Positions 1-13,093 of a stretch of 64,000 nt of DNA are shown here, piece after piece. Under the pieces are notes generated by a model that saw only the letters and a list, made by a program, of their open reading frames with translations, was not told the DNA's origin and ran no database searches. Position 1 is the stretch's first letter, and the number at the start of each line of letters is the position of its first letter. The DNA lies in contig NC_083388.1 in assembly GCF_031755915.1 (NCBI RefSeq), forward strand, positions 3,231,501 through 3,295,500, given 5' to 3'. The stretch comes from Ziziphus jujuba. Lineage: Eukaryota; Streptophyta; Magnoliopsida; Rosales; Rhamnaceae. A program made the position numbers and the translations under genes.

Positions 1-682
1 ATTGATCGCACCGAAATCTCTTCCTATATATATATATATATATATATATATTGCAGGGAGCACATATAAATCTTTTAAGTATCTGCTATATCTAATTCAT
101 CCAAAAAACAGAAAAAAAGTATCTAGCCACCATATCCAACGTCCCAAACCCATACACGGAATTTTGCCGAAGGAAATTAGTTCTCTTATTCCAAGTTAGC
201 TAACTCATAGACTTTGTATATGAGTTTAATACGGTGGAGATAAAGACCCTAAACTCTCTCTAGAGCCAAATGTATAAAGAAACCTGAAATAGGAAATTTT
301 TTCCATTAATTTAGCTTATATATAGCTCGTATTTCTAGCATAAAATAAGCTCCATGCACATTGTCCCTGTTTCTTTCTTGGAGTTTTGCTTTTCACCCAA
401 TTAATATATATACTATACATAGCCAAAATTGGAAAGCGAGTATTCCGTATCTCTTGCCCTATGTATATACAATTAATTAAACAAGGTTACCTTTTTTTTT
501 TTCTTTTTTTTTAAAGAAAAAAACAAGGTCGCTTGATTGCTCTCTCTTGCTAATCTAGGCGCTGTATATGGTGTTTAATCTTGAGCTTGGAGGCTTGGAT
601 CGATGTTTGGTAATGCTCCTAAGTATATATATATATATATATGAATACACTTGTTAAAAATCTAACTATATATATATATATG

Positions 683-685
<3 letters not shown>

Positions 686-716
<31 letters not shown>
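686..716. repeat. (GA)n microsatellite
   Basis: About 15 uninterrupted GA units, directly after a short (TA)n tract. Confidence 0.95.
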
Positions 717-720
<4 letters not shown>

Positions 721-1019
721 AAGCGTGCAGCCGTTCAAGACTCGGTTCAATGGATCTTACTTTTTGGACCCGTTATAGAATCTCTTTTTGACCTGGTGTT
801 CTGCATAAGAGAAGTATGAAAAACAAAGTTTCATATTCGTGTATATATATATATATATATATATATCCTATTAAACAAAGTTTCATATTCGTGTATATAT
901 ATATATATATATAGATATAACATATTAGAAAGTCCAAAAAAACCCATAACATGAATAGGGTAATTTTCCAGTAATTAACAAATTAAACTCTCCATTCACA
1001 CTTAGTTTGACATATGCTC

Positions 1020-1021
<2 letters not shown>

Positions 1022-1060
<39 letters not shown>
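1022..1060. repeat. (TA)n microsatellite
   Basis: Uninterrupted TA run of roughly 20 units in the gene-free left part. Confidence 0.95.
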
Positions 1061-1062
<2 letters not shown>

Positions 1063-3196
1063 CTTTTTATCTCGAAGAATTCCACTATAGGACTTTTTGT
1101 ATATAAACAAATTTTATCAAACCACATAAAATAAAAATAAAAGCCAAGGCTTTATTTTTTTGATACTTAATTAAAATTCCAAGTCCCGTTTCACGAACTA
1201 CATATATATAATGAGCACCAGGGTGATCGAAAATAAGTTAACCTATTAAAAAATTAATAAAAAAGGCATATAATGCTAAACATATTATAAAGTAAACATA
1301 ATGAAGATGGGTTTGACAATATTGATCAAGTCCTTTTCAAGTAATATTATATTAATGCCTCAAGTTGAGCATTTATTTGGTGCATCACCTCATGAAATCA
1401 ATTTAAGCTAGCAAGCTCCAATATTATGTAATTCTGAACTTCTAAGCAAAATATTTGACTTGACTTCTAGTAAGGCTAAGCTAGAAGCTTCCAATTAAGG
1501 GGCTGCAGGGCTGGTCATCATGATCCTCTTCTTTTAGTTTTATAAATATTTTACTTTTTGGTTCTTTCATTGTTATTTTATAGTTGGTAAGCCAAACTCG
1601 TTTTTCAATCCTGCCAAAAAATAAAATAATAATAATAATAATATATTTTAGATTTTGAAATTTTTTTTTTTTGGTAAAAATATGTTTTAGATTTTGAAAC
1701 TATGACGTAGTCCAAGTTGTTTTCATGAAGATTAGGTTACAAGGCAGTAATGTGGAAGTAGGTGAGAAGAGCTTTAAGAAATTTCTTGCTCAACTACCAC
1801 GTCAATTCCTTCTCCTCCGTAACACATAAAAATATATTGTGTATATACGTAGAGTTGTATAACACGTTTTGCATTCATGATATTTTCAAACTTTTTATCA
1901 CACTTGCACTACACGTGCAGTTAAGATGAAATGTTTACTGCGAAGAAGAAAAAAGTTTTTTTTAGTTTTGTTTTGTTTGATTACAGCTAAAGCGACAGAT
2001 AATACATAGAGAGGTCATATTATATATATATATATATATACATATGAGATTTTTTGAAGAATGTCTTTCGGATGCTAATTTTTTATTGTAACATAGTGAA
2101 GGTGATGCATATAAATTCATAGATCGATAGTGAAATTAACCTAAAATCTTTGAAGCTTTTATTGTTGAATTGATTAAAATTGATTGATTTAAAATTAAAG
2201 TCGTTGTACGAAAAAGAATTAAAGAGTGGGAGTTTTGTTGCTTTTTCTTAAGGAGAATACATAAAATATAGGCAAAGGAAGAAAAGAGAGACAAGAAACC
2301 ATCAAATAGCTAGAAAGATTACAAGTTAACAAAGGATTTTAATAAATAAATAAAAAAATTGCTTAAATCGAGGTTCTCCTTTGTGAATCCTTCAATTAAG
2401 CTATGTCTCATAAGATCCTGGGAAGCTTATAAGCAATCAGTATGTTTGATCTATAAAGTTTGATTAGCATGCAAATCTATTTCATTATTTGTAACATGAC
2501 ATGACCATAAATATTTTTCATCTATTATATAATATGTGAATTCAAATCTTTTGACTTGTCCCCTTTTTTATTTTTTATTTTTATTTTATTTTTTTCCTTT
2601 CTGAGGCAGGTATAGTGAAATACTATTTGAGTTGCTTTTTGTGATGATTTCAGTTGCTTAAAATTAAAAAGAAAATAGGAAGAGTTTTGTTATTTCTCAT
2701 TATTATCAAATGCAACAATATGCTGTACATTGCTTAGAAGATTTTTTTTTATTTTTTTATTTTTTACCCTTATAGCATATGTTGGGCTAAGATACGAATT
2801 ATTATTCAATTGCCTGTTCATAAGGAAATATATATACATATATATATATATAGTTAATAATAGAAACTATATAAATACCCAAAAGATGTGTAACCAAAAT
2901 ATATATGTATATATATCTATGGGTATGTTGAATTTAATACTTTCCCAAGCGCTCGATGGATCAAGAATATGTGGCAAAGAAATGTTAATCATAGTGCTTT
3001 TTTATTCCAATAAATTGTTGTCTAAATTGCTAAATATTGTTCAGGGAAATTTTTAATCAACATAAACACAGAAGAAATAACATATGATTAACTCATCAAA
3101 GATGTAACACTAGTTTTCCCAATGCATTAATTATTAAAGGTGGTGTAGAGTACTCAATCTAGCCTACATATGTTATAGTCGTAGAATCTAATATCA

Positions 3197-3199
<3 letters not shown>

Positions 3200-3272
<73 letters not shown>
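3200..3272. repeat. Compound (CT)n(AT)n microsatellite
   Basis: About 20 CT units pass directly into about 16 AT units. A second, smaller CT-then-TA compound tract lies near 4976-5037. Confidence 0.95.
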
Positions 3273-3281
<9 letters not shown>

Positions 3282-3438
3282 TATAGTCTCTCTTTTATTT
3301 TGATATTCTAATGAAATTATCATATGAAATTAAATATATTTTTAAAAAAATATAAACTTGTTTGGAAATATATTCGTATCTTTTATTAGGTTAAATTTGT
3401 ACGATAATTATTTTAGAACATTTTAATAGGGAAATTAT

Positions 3439-3477
<39 letters not shown>

Positions 3478-3968
3478 TATAGGTGTGTGTATTTATTTAT
3501 AGGTGGGTAGGTAGGTTGTAATTTTGTCAACTAAAACCTTCTAATCAAACACACAAATTTTTATGATGTTAAAGCTCTGATGCAAAATATGCTCTGAAGA
3601 GCATATTAATTAATCTCTTTGGATTTGTAGGTGTTGGTTGATTAATTTACGTTCTTTTCATGTTCTTTCCAAACTCTCAAAGTTTGATTGTTAAGTTGAG
3701 CAGCTGCATGCGTTAGCATGCTGCTATCTGTCAGCTGATCACATTTCAAAGACTTAAAATTGTTCTACAAAATTTGATATTGGTATTTAATATATATTTT
3801 TATTGTATAGTAGATTTGCATGTTTATTTTCTAGTGTGTGTCTCCCATCCCACTATATATGGGAATATACATATATATATATATATATATTAATTTTTTA
3901 TTTGATGGTAGGATGTGAAGTGGTTATCATATATAAGGTGAACATATAAACCTATCATATTAAAATTG

Positions 3969-3973
<5 letters not shown>

Positions 3974-4062
<89 letters not shown>
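3974..4062. repeat. Long (TA)n microsatellite
   Basis: Nearly 90 bp of pure AT alternation, the longest dinucleotide run in the window. Such a tract can extrude a cruciform and its length is likely to vary between individuals. Confidence 0.95.
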
Positions 4063-4065
<3 letters not shown>

Positions 4066-4618
4066 CATACATGAATATGTAGTTGAATTGATCGATACTT
4101 GAAATGTGGTTACTTGAGAAAGACTTGGACCACCAACTCATGTGCTACATCTAATCTGCTCACAGAAATTATCATATGGGTTCTAACTTTATACTTACCT
4201 AACATTAGAGAGAGAGATTGGTGCATGTGAGTAAAAATTAAATAAAGAGCAAAACTAGTTGTTTCTCTTGTAAACATTAATGTATTATTCAAAATATGGA
4301 TATTTTAAGGATGAACAAAAAGGAAATCTGGTATTTATGTATTGTTCGTGCATGTTATGACATTATATTTACCATGTATTTTCAATTTTTGTTTGTTTGT
4401 TTTATTTTGAATGTGTGAATGTGATTTACAGCTATATTAAATATTACATGGTCACTAATATTTCATCATATATAGTTGGTGATTATATATACTTTTTGTT
4501 GTTGAACAAGGGTGTGTTATAAAAGAATCTGAACAAGCAGAGAAGACAATTTAAAAAATTTTATTGCACAAAGCATTGTTTACTTTATATATATATATAT
4601 ATATATATATTATGTAAA

Positions 4619-4778
4619 ATGAATTCTATTGTGTGATATTTGTAAGTTTTTAACTTTTGAATACACATTCATGATAAATTTTCTTCAGAAGAAATTATCA
4701 ATCTCCTTCTAAAAAAAATTGTCATATATGGATATCTATAACTTCTTAACATTCAAATATTCACATGATAGAAGAATC
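4619..4778. mobile_element. Candidate MITE, Mutator-like (9-bp TSD)
   Basis: The 160-bp segment is flanked by a perfect 9-bp direct repeat, TTATGTAAA, at 4610-4618 and 4779-4787. Its ends are imperfect inverted repeats of about 35 bp sharing the core TCTATTGTGTGA / TCTATCATGTGA and then TATTTG, and the centre is close to self-complementary. No coding capacity. Nine-bp target duplications are typical of Mutator-type elements; the family assignment is inferred. Confidence 0.6.
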
Positions 4779-4789
4779 TTATGTAAATT

Positions 4790-4820
<31 letters not shown>

Positions 4821-4828
4821 TAAAATTT

Positions 4829-4967
4829 TCTATTAGGTGATGTAGAGCTGGACGTCAATATATATCATTAGAAGATGTGTAAATATATTTACACATTTAT
4901 AAACCTTTTCACATCTGAATAGGCACGTTGCCATCCATTTTATATTGACCTACGACACTCAAATAGA
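4829..4967. mobile_element. Candidate MITE related to its neighbour
   Basis: A 139-bp segment with inverted ends (TCTATTAGGTG on the left; TCTATTTGAGTG as the reverse complement of the right end) and further inverted similarity inward. Flanks are ATAAAATTT (4820-4828) and ATAAAATTC (4968-4976), an 8/9 match. The terminal TCTATT..GTG motif resembles the neighbouring element 50 bp upstream, so the two may belong to one family. Confidence 0.5.
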
Positions 4968-4971
4968 ATAA

Positions 4972-5010
<39 letters not shown>

Positions 5011-5373
5011 GCTATCCATATATATATATATATATATGAATTGTACTGTTAATGATATCGAGATCTATAGGATAACAAGAGCAAATGGGGGTTTAGTCGT
5101 GGAAAGATTGAAGTAATAGGTCCTCAATATTTTATGTCAATTAGGGTGTTTTTGACATGGATCTCCGTTGATCAACGCAAGTTATGTAGAACTTTTCAAG
5201 AGAAAACAGAATATCAACTAAACAAAAGAACAATAAGTTTCAAGTAACAAAATAAATATCTTTAAAAAATTAAAAATAATTGTTGATGTTTAATAAGTCA
5301 AAGGCATCCATTGAAGAAAGCCAAGTAGTAAAACTTTTTCTTGGTCAATGATTCCCATTTTAAATTCCTGGCT

Positions 5374-5376
<3 letters not shown>

Positions 5377-5439
<63 letters not shown>
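5377..5439. repeat. (TA)n microsatellite
   Basis: Pure AT alternation of about 63 bp, followed by A-rich AAAAT and CAAAA repeats. Confidence 0.95.
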
Positions 5440-5440
<1 letters not shown>

Positions 5441-6124
5441 CAAAAAATAAAATAAAATAAACAAAACAAAACAAACGAAGGGACACCGGCCTGTTGGATT
5501 TTTACTGTGGACTATAATATTTTTCTAGCCGTGCTGGCAAAGACACCTAAAAAAATTAGTACACAAGCTATGTACGTATCACATAATTTCTGTTTATATA
5601 TATTTCCATATATAAAAATATATACAATTTTTCCTTTTTCAATAAAATTGCACCAATGATACATTCACAATCCTCAATTATAAGTTTTAACCAACCCCCT
5701 CCACCAAAAAACCCCTTTTTTTTAATTTTATGGAAATACAATAATTTCTACCTTTTAGGAAGACCTGTTTCAAATTCATAAGCTCATGATTTGGGTTTTA
5801 GAAACTTATCACTAAATTAACCTTACTTCGCACCCCGCATAAGGAGTGGAATATTTAAAGCTTAGTTGGAAGGTTTTATACTTTTCATGAGAAATCAAAA
5901 GAACATTGGAATATTTTAGAGAACTTAAAAAAAAACCTAATAGAAAGGAATTTTTTTAAAATAGTCCATCTAAATATCTAATAGATATTACTAGAGAATT
6001 CAAAAAAAATTTCATTTTTTTTTTTTTTTACTTTACAATGGATTTTATCTCTATTTAATACGTATACAGTATGTCTTTTATTATTATATGTTATATGATA
6101 CATGAGATAAAAAAGAAGAAATAG

Positions 6125-6216
6125 CAAGATAGTTTGTATATATTAATAAAAGAAATAAAGATGTGGAAAACAAGATAGTTTGTGTATATTAATAAAAGAA
6201 ATAAAGATGTGGAAAA
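6125..6216. repeat. 46-bp tandem duplication
   Basis: Two adjacent copies of a 46-bp unit starting CAAGATAGTTTGT, with one A/G difference near the start. It lies in the 3' flank of the transporter gene. Confidence 0.9.
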
Positions 6217-6929
6217 CAAGACCCAGATTCCTAAAATAAACTAAAACTTTAACAAGATGTATACCATATATACATATCTATAACATTATAAATCCTTGTG
6301 ATGCAAACCAACTCTTTTATACAAAGGGGTTGGACTTCATTAGTAAGACATTCAAAAATCCAAGTAATAGCAGTACATTACGTCCTATAGGTCACTTTCT
6401 TTTATTATTTTTCTCGTTTTTTTCTCAATTTTAAGAATTAATTAAGATGACCATTTGACTTTTAAATACCCCAGACAATTTAAAAATAGCGAATAAGAAA
6501 GAAATAATACATACAAAAGTTTTTAAATTAATATCTAACATTTTGTAAATAAATCCGGTGTCTCTAGTTTTACTGTTTCATTTGCTATTTGAAGTGGAAA
6601 TACAAAAATTACAACATTCCACAATAGAAAAATATCATTTGCACAATGAATCTTCCTTTCCTGTTTCCATAAAGAATCCACAACTGCTGAAAGAAACTGA
6701 CCCAGAAAAACCAAAAAATAAAAAATAAAAAATCATATACACTACGGAAGCTCTCCCAACCACATGAAAGATGTCCATATATAGACATTTCCAATTACTA
6801 ATCAGATACATTGTTCAAAAATCTAAAATTACAACAACAAACAGATTCTCTTGTTCCTCAAATGTACACAAATATCTCTGTAAGACCTATAAATCCTAAG
6901 TAGACGTTCCTTCGTGTTGGAAATCAGGC

Positions 6930-9900
6930 TCATAGTCCAACCCATTTCACCCATCTGAAAACCCGACTAATTCTGAAGGGCAACCCATAATCCTTAGCAA
7001 TGGCAGGCTCCCTCCTTGCAACCTCAGGATTAGACCACACATACACCCCACGTTCTCCGCGACTGCCTGGTACAGTATTGTCCAGAATAACAGCCACAAG
7101 AAATGCAACCACCATGTGTAACGAAAGTAGTGTATTCAACACATAGTTCAACTGAAAAGAAAACATTGTTGCTATTAGTCTTAAACCTACCGTCCTAGCA
7201 CCCTAACAAGTTTCATCTATGAGATAGGTTTCATCTATTAGTCTTAAACCTACTGTCCTAGCACCCTAACAAGTTTCATCTATGAGATAGGTTTCATCTA
7301 TTAGTCTTAAACCTACTGTCCTAGCACCCTAACAAGTTTCATCTATGAGATAGGTTTCAGGGCGCAATATAGTGAGGAGAAAGTGGGGTGACATTGTGGA
7401 TTTCACCATGTTTGATTAGCAGATAATAATAATAATAATTAACCCATAAATTTCACTTGAACCATACTAAGAACAAAAAAGGAAGAGAGAAGAGGGGCTT
7501 ATTTTTAATTAGTTGAATCTAAATATGGGCAACATAGTTTTCTGCTCCCTACAGTTAAATTATATTCATCATCAAATTAAGGTTGCTTAAAAACTTACCC
7601 CTCCATAACTACTACGGAATGGTCCATGAGAAGCCACAATGTATGGCTGAAAATAACTAGGAACAGACAAGTTGGAGTTCGGAGAGATGCCATATTGTTG
7701 AAAGTAGGCGGGAACAGAAAGTGAGAAGAACAGAGATAACCCAACTATAATAATATTCCGAGAGCTTCCAGCCTCACTGTATCGTAAATTCGAAAGGCCT
7801 AATGCTGCAAGCATTGCCCACATAAAACAAAGGAGAGCAGCAACCATTACTTCAGGTATTGATGCAATAAAGCCTCCAACTTTGCCTGCGTATATAGTAG
7901 AAACATTAAAATAGTACAAGAAAATTTGTGGTGTAAGATAAACACGGTGCCCTAAATTCTATATAACCCTAGATCTCTGAGTTGCCCATGTGGTAGTGTT
8001 GTCGTCTACGGTGATGCATAAAATTAACTCTCTTCAACATCCCACACTCCCAATACTAAAAAGACAGCACCCAATTTCACCAGTATCATGTCATCCTTCC
8101 ACAAATTTTCAATTGTCGAACTCCTCCATTACGCTGATTTTCATGCAAATAAAGCCACTTCAGTATAAACCTAGTTACACTAAACAGCCCTCTAGGGGAG
8201 GCTACCAATTGTATCCCCTATAAGATTTCACCAAAACTACTCATGTCTTTATTCTCCAGGACCCCATCTTCCTAAGTATCTACACAGTTAGGCTCAACTG
8301 TTCACTGGTAAAGAAACCATTTGATGGAAGACAAATATCAAGGTTTGACTTTCAACATTACCCAACCAAAGAGAAGAATATCAACGACAACAATAATTTT
8401 AAAAATAATATGTTACAATCAATATCGACAATGTCAGATTATGAATGAAAAACGAATTCCATGCTTTAGCAGTAACAGTCTCTCATCAATAAAATTTGAA
8501 AATAGAAGCTTAATGAACACTTACCAACAAGAGATAATACTATGAAAATGCATGCACCTAATTCAACTGCTCTGCGGCTTCCCATTTTAGTCACAGCAAT
8601 GGTATGCACATTTTCTGTCAAAGTTGTAGACCCTGTCCCTGTTCCCCACAGACCAGCCAAGACACTTGAAAGACCTTCCAGACCAATCCCTCGACTAAGA
8701 ACACCTGGGGTTGGAGGTCTGGATGCCACCAATAATGAAGATGCATGATATGAGCCAACCTAGAGGTTCAAATACAAAACAAAAGCAAAACGAAGTAACC
8801 AAACAAGTTAGCAGGACACATCAAATAAGCATCTTCACACAACAACGTGAATAACTAAAAAATAAAAGGAAGAATACCAGTATTAACAACAAATGTTTAC
8901 AGTTTTAGGTGAATTTATTCCTTAGACCACTACAATTTCAGGAGAGAAATCATAAGGTAAACAACATATAAAATAAGTCGAAATCCAAAACCATTTTTGA
9001 ACAACACACAATGTTAATGATTAATTTTACCTGCCTATGGATTAATAACATTAGCTGAAGTAAGGCAAAAGAGCAAAGAGATCCGTAGGAGTAACCTCTA
9101 CATATCAATAATCTAGGGGTTTCTAAGAAATAAATAATAAAATAAACCAGGTATTTCCAAGATAACAATTAAGACTCCAATACCAAAATTGTTCACTAAA
9201 ATTAGAGAAATTCCATTACACAGGTTGTTTTGATTCTCACAATTCGCATTAAGAACACTACATAAGTTATTACAATTTATTATTTCAAAATGCTCATCGA
9301 ATATTAAAAAAGTTATCGTGAATTCTGTGGGTATCATTAAAAGAGAAACTAGAAAAGAAAATATAAAGAAAAAAAGAATATTATGAAAAGTATGCTTTAT
9401 GACAAATGAGAGGAAACTAACCGAATCAACTGATGCTATTATGGACACCACGCACATAACAATGGCCATTTTCCAGGTGAAGACTGGAGTACCCCATTGC
9501 AATGGATATGGAAACCTAAACCATGGGGAAGATTTTAATGCATGAGAAGTATCAACTCGACAGTGCTTCATCCTCGAAACATGCTTTCTGCAATGTTCAG
9601 ATATTATATTTGAGGCAGGTACATGTATATCACAACCTTTGTAGCTATACGCTCCAGCTTCAGTCAACAAAAAAGCAGCTGCCCATGTGATTGCCAAACC
9701 CAATGGAACCTAACAATTAGGTAGAACCACAACATCAATCTCACAGAATAAATTGCAACAAGTTTCCTAATATATGAAAGAAACCAATATGGGCAAACAG
9801 ATTGGATACAGGGTACATTATAACTCAGTAGATTTTAACTCACCGCATATATTAGAAACACACGATGACCAAAAATAGATATCTTACGGAGGTACTGCAG

Positions 9901-11999
9901 AAAGTAAGGTAACAATGAGTAAGAAGCTTTGGCAATATTCTGCTTACCAAGAAAAATAATATTCAACAGACATGATAACCTAAGAAAATTATTGCAAAGA
10001 ACCAAAAACTCCCATGAAAAAGGAAATCTTGCATAGCTTCACTTTACTTACAAGAGAAAAAGTAACAACTAATAATATCTGCACTGCCCCAATCTCAAGA
10101 CAGGTACCAACTAGTGGGAAACCATAACTGTAAAAAGAAAGTCCAACAGCAGCAATCGTTGGTGATACAACAACTGGATTGATCAACCTGAAAAGGAAAG
10201 GAAAATGAATGATGTTGAGTTATTGGCTGGGGTGGATAAAATTCCTGGTATTCAATCAACTAGCCAATATAGAAAATAAATCTTCATACTTCACTAACAA
10301 AATCTAGGGTGCTATGTGTAAACAGAAGTAAAAGGGTTACATGCTATTATGTAGTAACACATTAATTCAGAAGAGACAATAATCAGGTAGCATTCACTTG
10401 AAATGTTAAAGCTTCTTTTTTCAATAACTATACATTAAAACCAACCAATCCACAGCCAATAACTAAATCAACTCTCTATACCTACTTTATTTATAAATGC
10501 ATTGAAAATAATAAAATAGGAAAGGCCTCTAGATGGATAAGAAATTAGTACATCATACATTAGTCCAAATTTTGGCTTATTGTTTCAGCTACATGACGAC
10601 TTGAGCTCTTTAGGTGCAGAATAACTTCAAGAAAGAAAAGGAAGATATACCAAATCAGTCACTCACAAAAGAAAAGTATTGAATCACCCACCCATAAGAC
10701 GACGTAAAATCAGTCAGCCATATATTCTTGTGTTTGAAAATGAAATCTGATTCCCATAAAGGGTGCTAGACCATCAAGAGATGCATATACATCCTAAACC
10801 ACCAGACACTTTTACAAAAATTAAACAAATCCACCATTGTAAGCATATCTATAATATATAACCAAATATATGAAACCATTACGCACCATAAATATTCTTT
10901 GATGAGTTTTCCTTCTCATTTGAGCTCATTCAGTAAAATGATATATTGGTGACAAAATAAATAATCAAATGATAAGTGTAGCTTCCAGTAGTAACAATGC
11001 GAATAAACAAGGCTACCAACACCTATCCAAGACATGCAATGTCCTACCAGTGACGTCACAAGCTTAAGATAAGACCAGCATTACACAGGAGAATATTAAT
11101 CAGCAGATCAACAATGCTAATGCAATAAATATTAGACAAGGAAGGTTGGATAGATGCCCAATCATACCTCGAAATAAGTGACATCAATCCACTATATCCC
11201 AGTATTGCTTGAAAAGCTGAACCTATGATTATAGCCCCCTGTAGCTCCTTCATGATATGCTTGAAATTCTGCCAAGGTAAGAAATTTAACAAATAATTAA
11301 TGAAACTCAATTGATAAACAGAGTTGGAGGAGTTAATGGTTGTTATATGAAATTAAAATAGACTATTAAAGAACAGTTGCTACCATCACTTCTCATATTT
11401 TTAATAGCACTATCAATACAAATCACAATAACTTAAATGGATTATCTTTAATAACAGTGGCTAGCATAATTTTTCAGATTCTTCCAAAAACTATAAAGTA
11501 GGCTACATAAACAACAGTGAGAGAATCCTAAACAGAAGAGTTTAGTATACCTAAAGCCAGCATTTTCATTGAGGTACTCAATTACATATTTAACTATCTT
11601 GTAAATTCATCTACAATGGTAGAATTTCAATAGCGTTAAGGTGCACAGTCAACTGTTTAAAATGATTGAACTATGCCAAGGATAAATAGAAAACATAATT
11701 GTATATCAGACCAAGCAAAAGCACAAGAGTAGAAACATACATTTCCATTGAGCCCTCGAAATTCTGGGGAATTGATTATCGCTAATGCAGGTGCTAGGTA
11801 AATGAATGATGGACCCTGTATCAATGGTAACCTTGACCCAAAAGATGTATGCAAAAGCGTGGTCACTCCGGACACAAACAGCACCGTTGACAGCACATTT
11901 GCTGTATCTTCCTACATCCACCAAATTATGTCAGATCAATCTATCCAATGTATCCATGGTATATTTCAAATTAAACCATATAATCTAAATATTACATAT

Positions 12000-12052
<53 letters not shown>

Positions 12053-13093
12053 ATATATATAATTGTATTTATATTTATATAATTGTAAGAATTGTATGAC
12101 TCACATGAGTACCGCCCATTGCGGGAACTATGACAAGCGGAATGAGGATTAACGAACCCAACATTGATAGATAGTGCTGGAACCCATATAGACCAATTGG
12201 AACTGAAATTTCGTATAACCAAACACGCCGTTTATTAAATCACATCAAAATAATCAAATATTTAAAAAAAAAAAAATCATGCATTTGTTAAGACAGTTTG
12301 TGTCTTTTTTTCTTTGAATAAACAAGTAGATGTCTTATTATCACTAATAGACGATTAAACCTTCAAAAAAAAAAAAATCAGCAATTAACATAATCTATTT
12401 TTAAATATCAATAAAACAAAGGACATTTACGTTTTTATAACTTAAAAAAAAAATAGAAAAAAAAAAAAGTAAACTATTTTTGAAATGTTAATACGATCAA
12501 ATTGAAAAGGCTCTTTCAATTTAAAGTAAAGATCACTCTCTTATCAGTAAAAAAGTGAAGTAAAAGAACTCACCGAGTCCAGGCGTGTCTCTGAGCTCAT
12601 ACTTCATATGCGAGTGCCTATTCACAAGCCCATCATCGTCAACATTCTGCGGCAAAACATCAACAACCTCTTCGTTCCTCACCGGCCGCCGCGACTGTGG
12701 TGGCGGGTCAGCCGGCAACGCCGATGCCGGAGCCTGACCGTTAGCACCGTGTCCCGAACTCTTCGGGACTCCATCCGAGTCCCTCCTCTTCTTCACAGAC
12801 TGATCCTTATCCGAAGGCTGCGGCGGAGGCGGCAGAGCCTTCTCACCCTCCGGCTCACCATTCACCGCCGGCACCTGTCTAACCCTTCCGGCTTCAAGAT
12901 CCGGCTGTGCATCCGGCTCCCTTTGCCTCGGCGGCAAGGATATCTGCCCTGAATCGCTAGCATTAGTCTCTCCGGAGAACTTGGGCCTGAAACCCGTCCG
13001 CTTGGCCCAAGATGAAGCCGGCATTGCGGAACCCTCCGGCGCTGGCGGCCATGGTCCGGGACGTGGACGGGTCTTGGGGTCGGAGTTTGACAT
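6930..13093 (-). CDS. NAT12: Nucleobase-ascorbate transporter (NAT11/12 type)
   Basis: Ten exons on the minus strand: 13093-12574, 12202-12105, 11911-11741, 11268-11168, 10187-10052, 9894-9844, 9709-9422, 8759-8525, 7885-7599 and 7151-6930. All junctions are GT-AG, the phases agree, and they give 702 residues. The first ~170 residues are a hydrophilic, Pro- and charge-rich extension (MSNSDPKTRPRPG...). A multi-pass xanthine/uracil permease core follows. The NAT signature in exon 8 reads TENVHTIAVTK, with His where most NATs have Gly; as I recall, Arabidopsis NAT12 also has His. The protein ends in FRWVKWVGL. The long N-terminus and high similarity to Arabidopsis NAT12 (about 709 residues) separate it from shorter NATs. 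It probably sits in the plasma membrane; its substrate is not shown by sequence. The start is the Met preceding the family-typical SNSDPK; an upstream in-frame Met at 13180 is probably 5' leader. Confidence 0.93.
7174..7359. repeat. 63-bp tandem repeat, three copies, in a NAT12 intron
   Basis: Three almost identical head-to-tail copies starting at 7174, 7237 and 7300, the last a few bases short. They lie in intron 9, only 22 bp from the acceptor of the last exon (7151). Copies differ at one position (CTACCG versus CTACTG), so the expansion is recent. Confidence 0.95.
12002..12048. repeat. (TA)n microsatellite in NAT12 intron 2
   Basis: About 23 TA units inside the 193-bp intron between exons 2 and 3, making up about a quarter of that intron. 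Confidence 0.95.

Larger units (their letters stand above)
1..6929. other. Gene-free, microsatellite-rich stretch
   Basis: No reading frame here resembles a known protein; the open frames are short and mostly translate (TA)n into Tyr-Ile repeats. The stretch holds many (TA)n tracts, (GA)n and (CT)n tracts, two candidate MITEs at 4.6-5.0 kb and a 46-bp tandem duplication near 6.1 kb. A sequence of about 25 bp ending in a (TA)n tract occurs twice, near 822-860 and 873-912, so the two tracts probably arose by a local duplication. The right-hand end is the 3' flank of the transporter gene. Confidence 0.7.

Noticed and set aside
3890..4141. Open frame rich in Tyr-Ile repeats on the minus strand
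   Set aside because: It is a translation of the (TA)n microsatellite and has no protein-like flanks.
12608..12952. Plus-strand open frame rich in Arg and Leu
   Set aside because: It is antisense to the GC-richer first exon of NAT12; the minus-strand frame matches the family.
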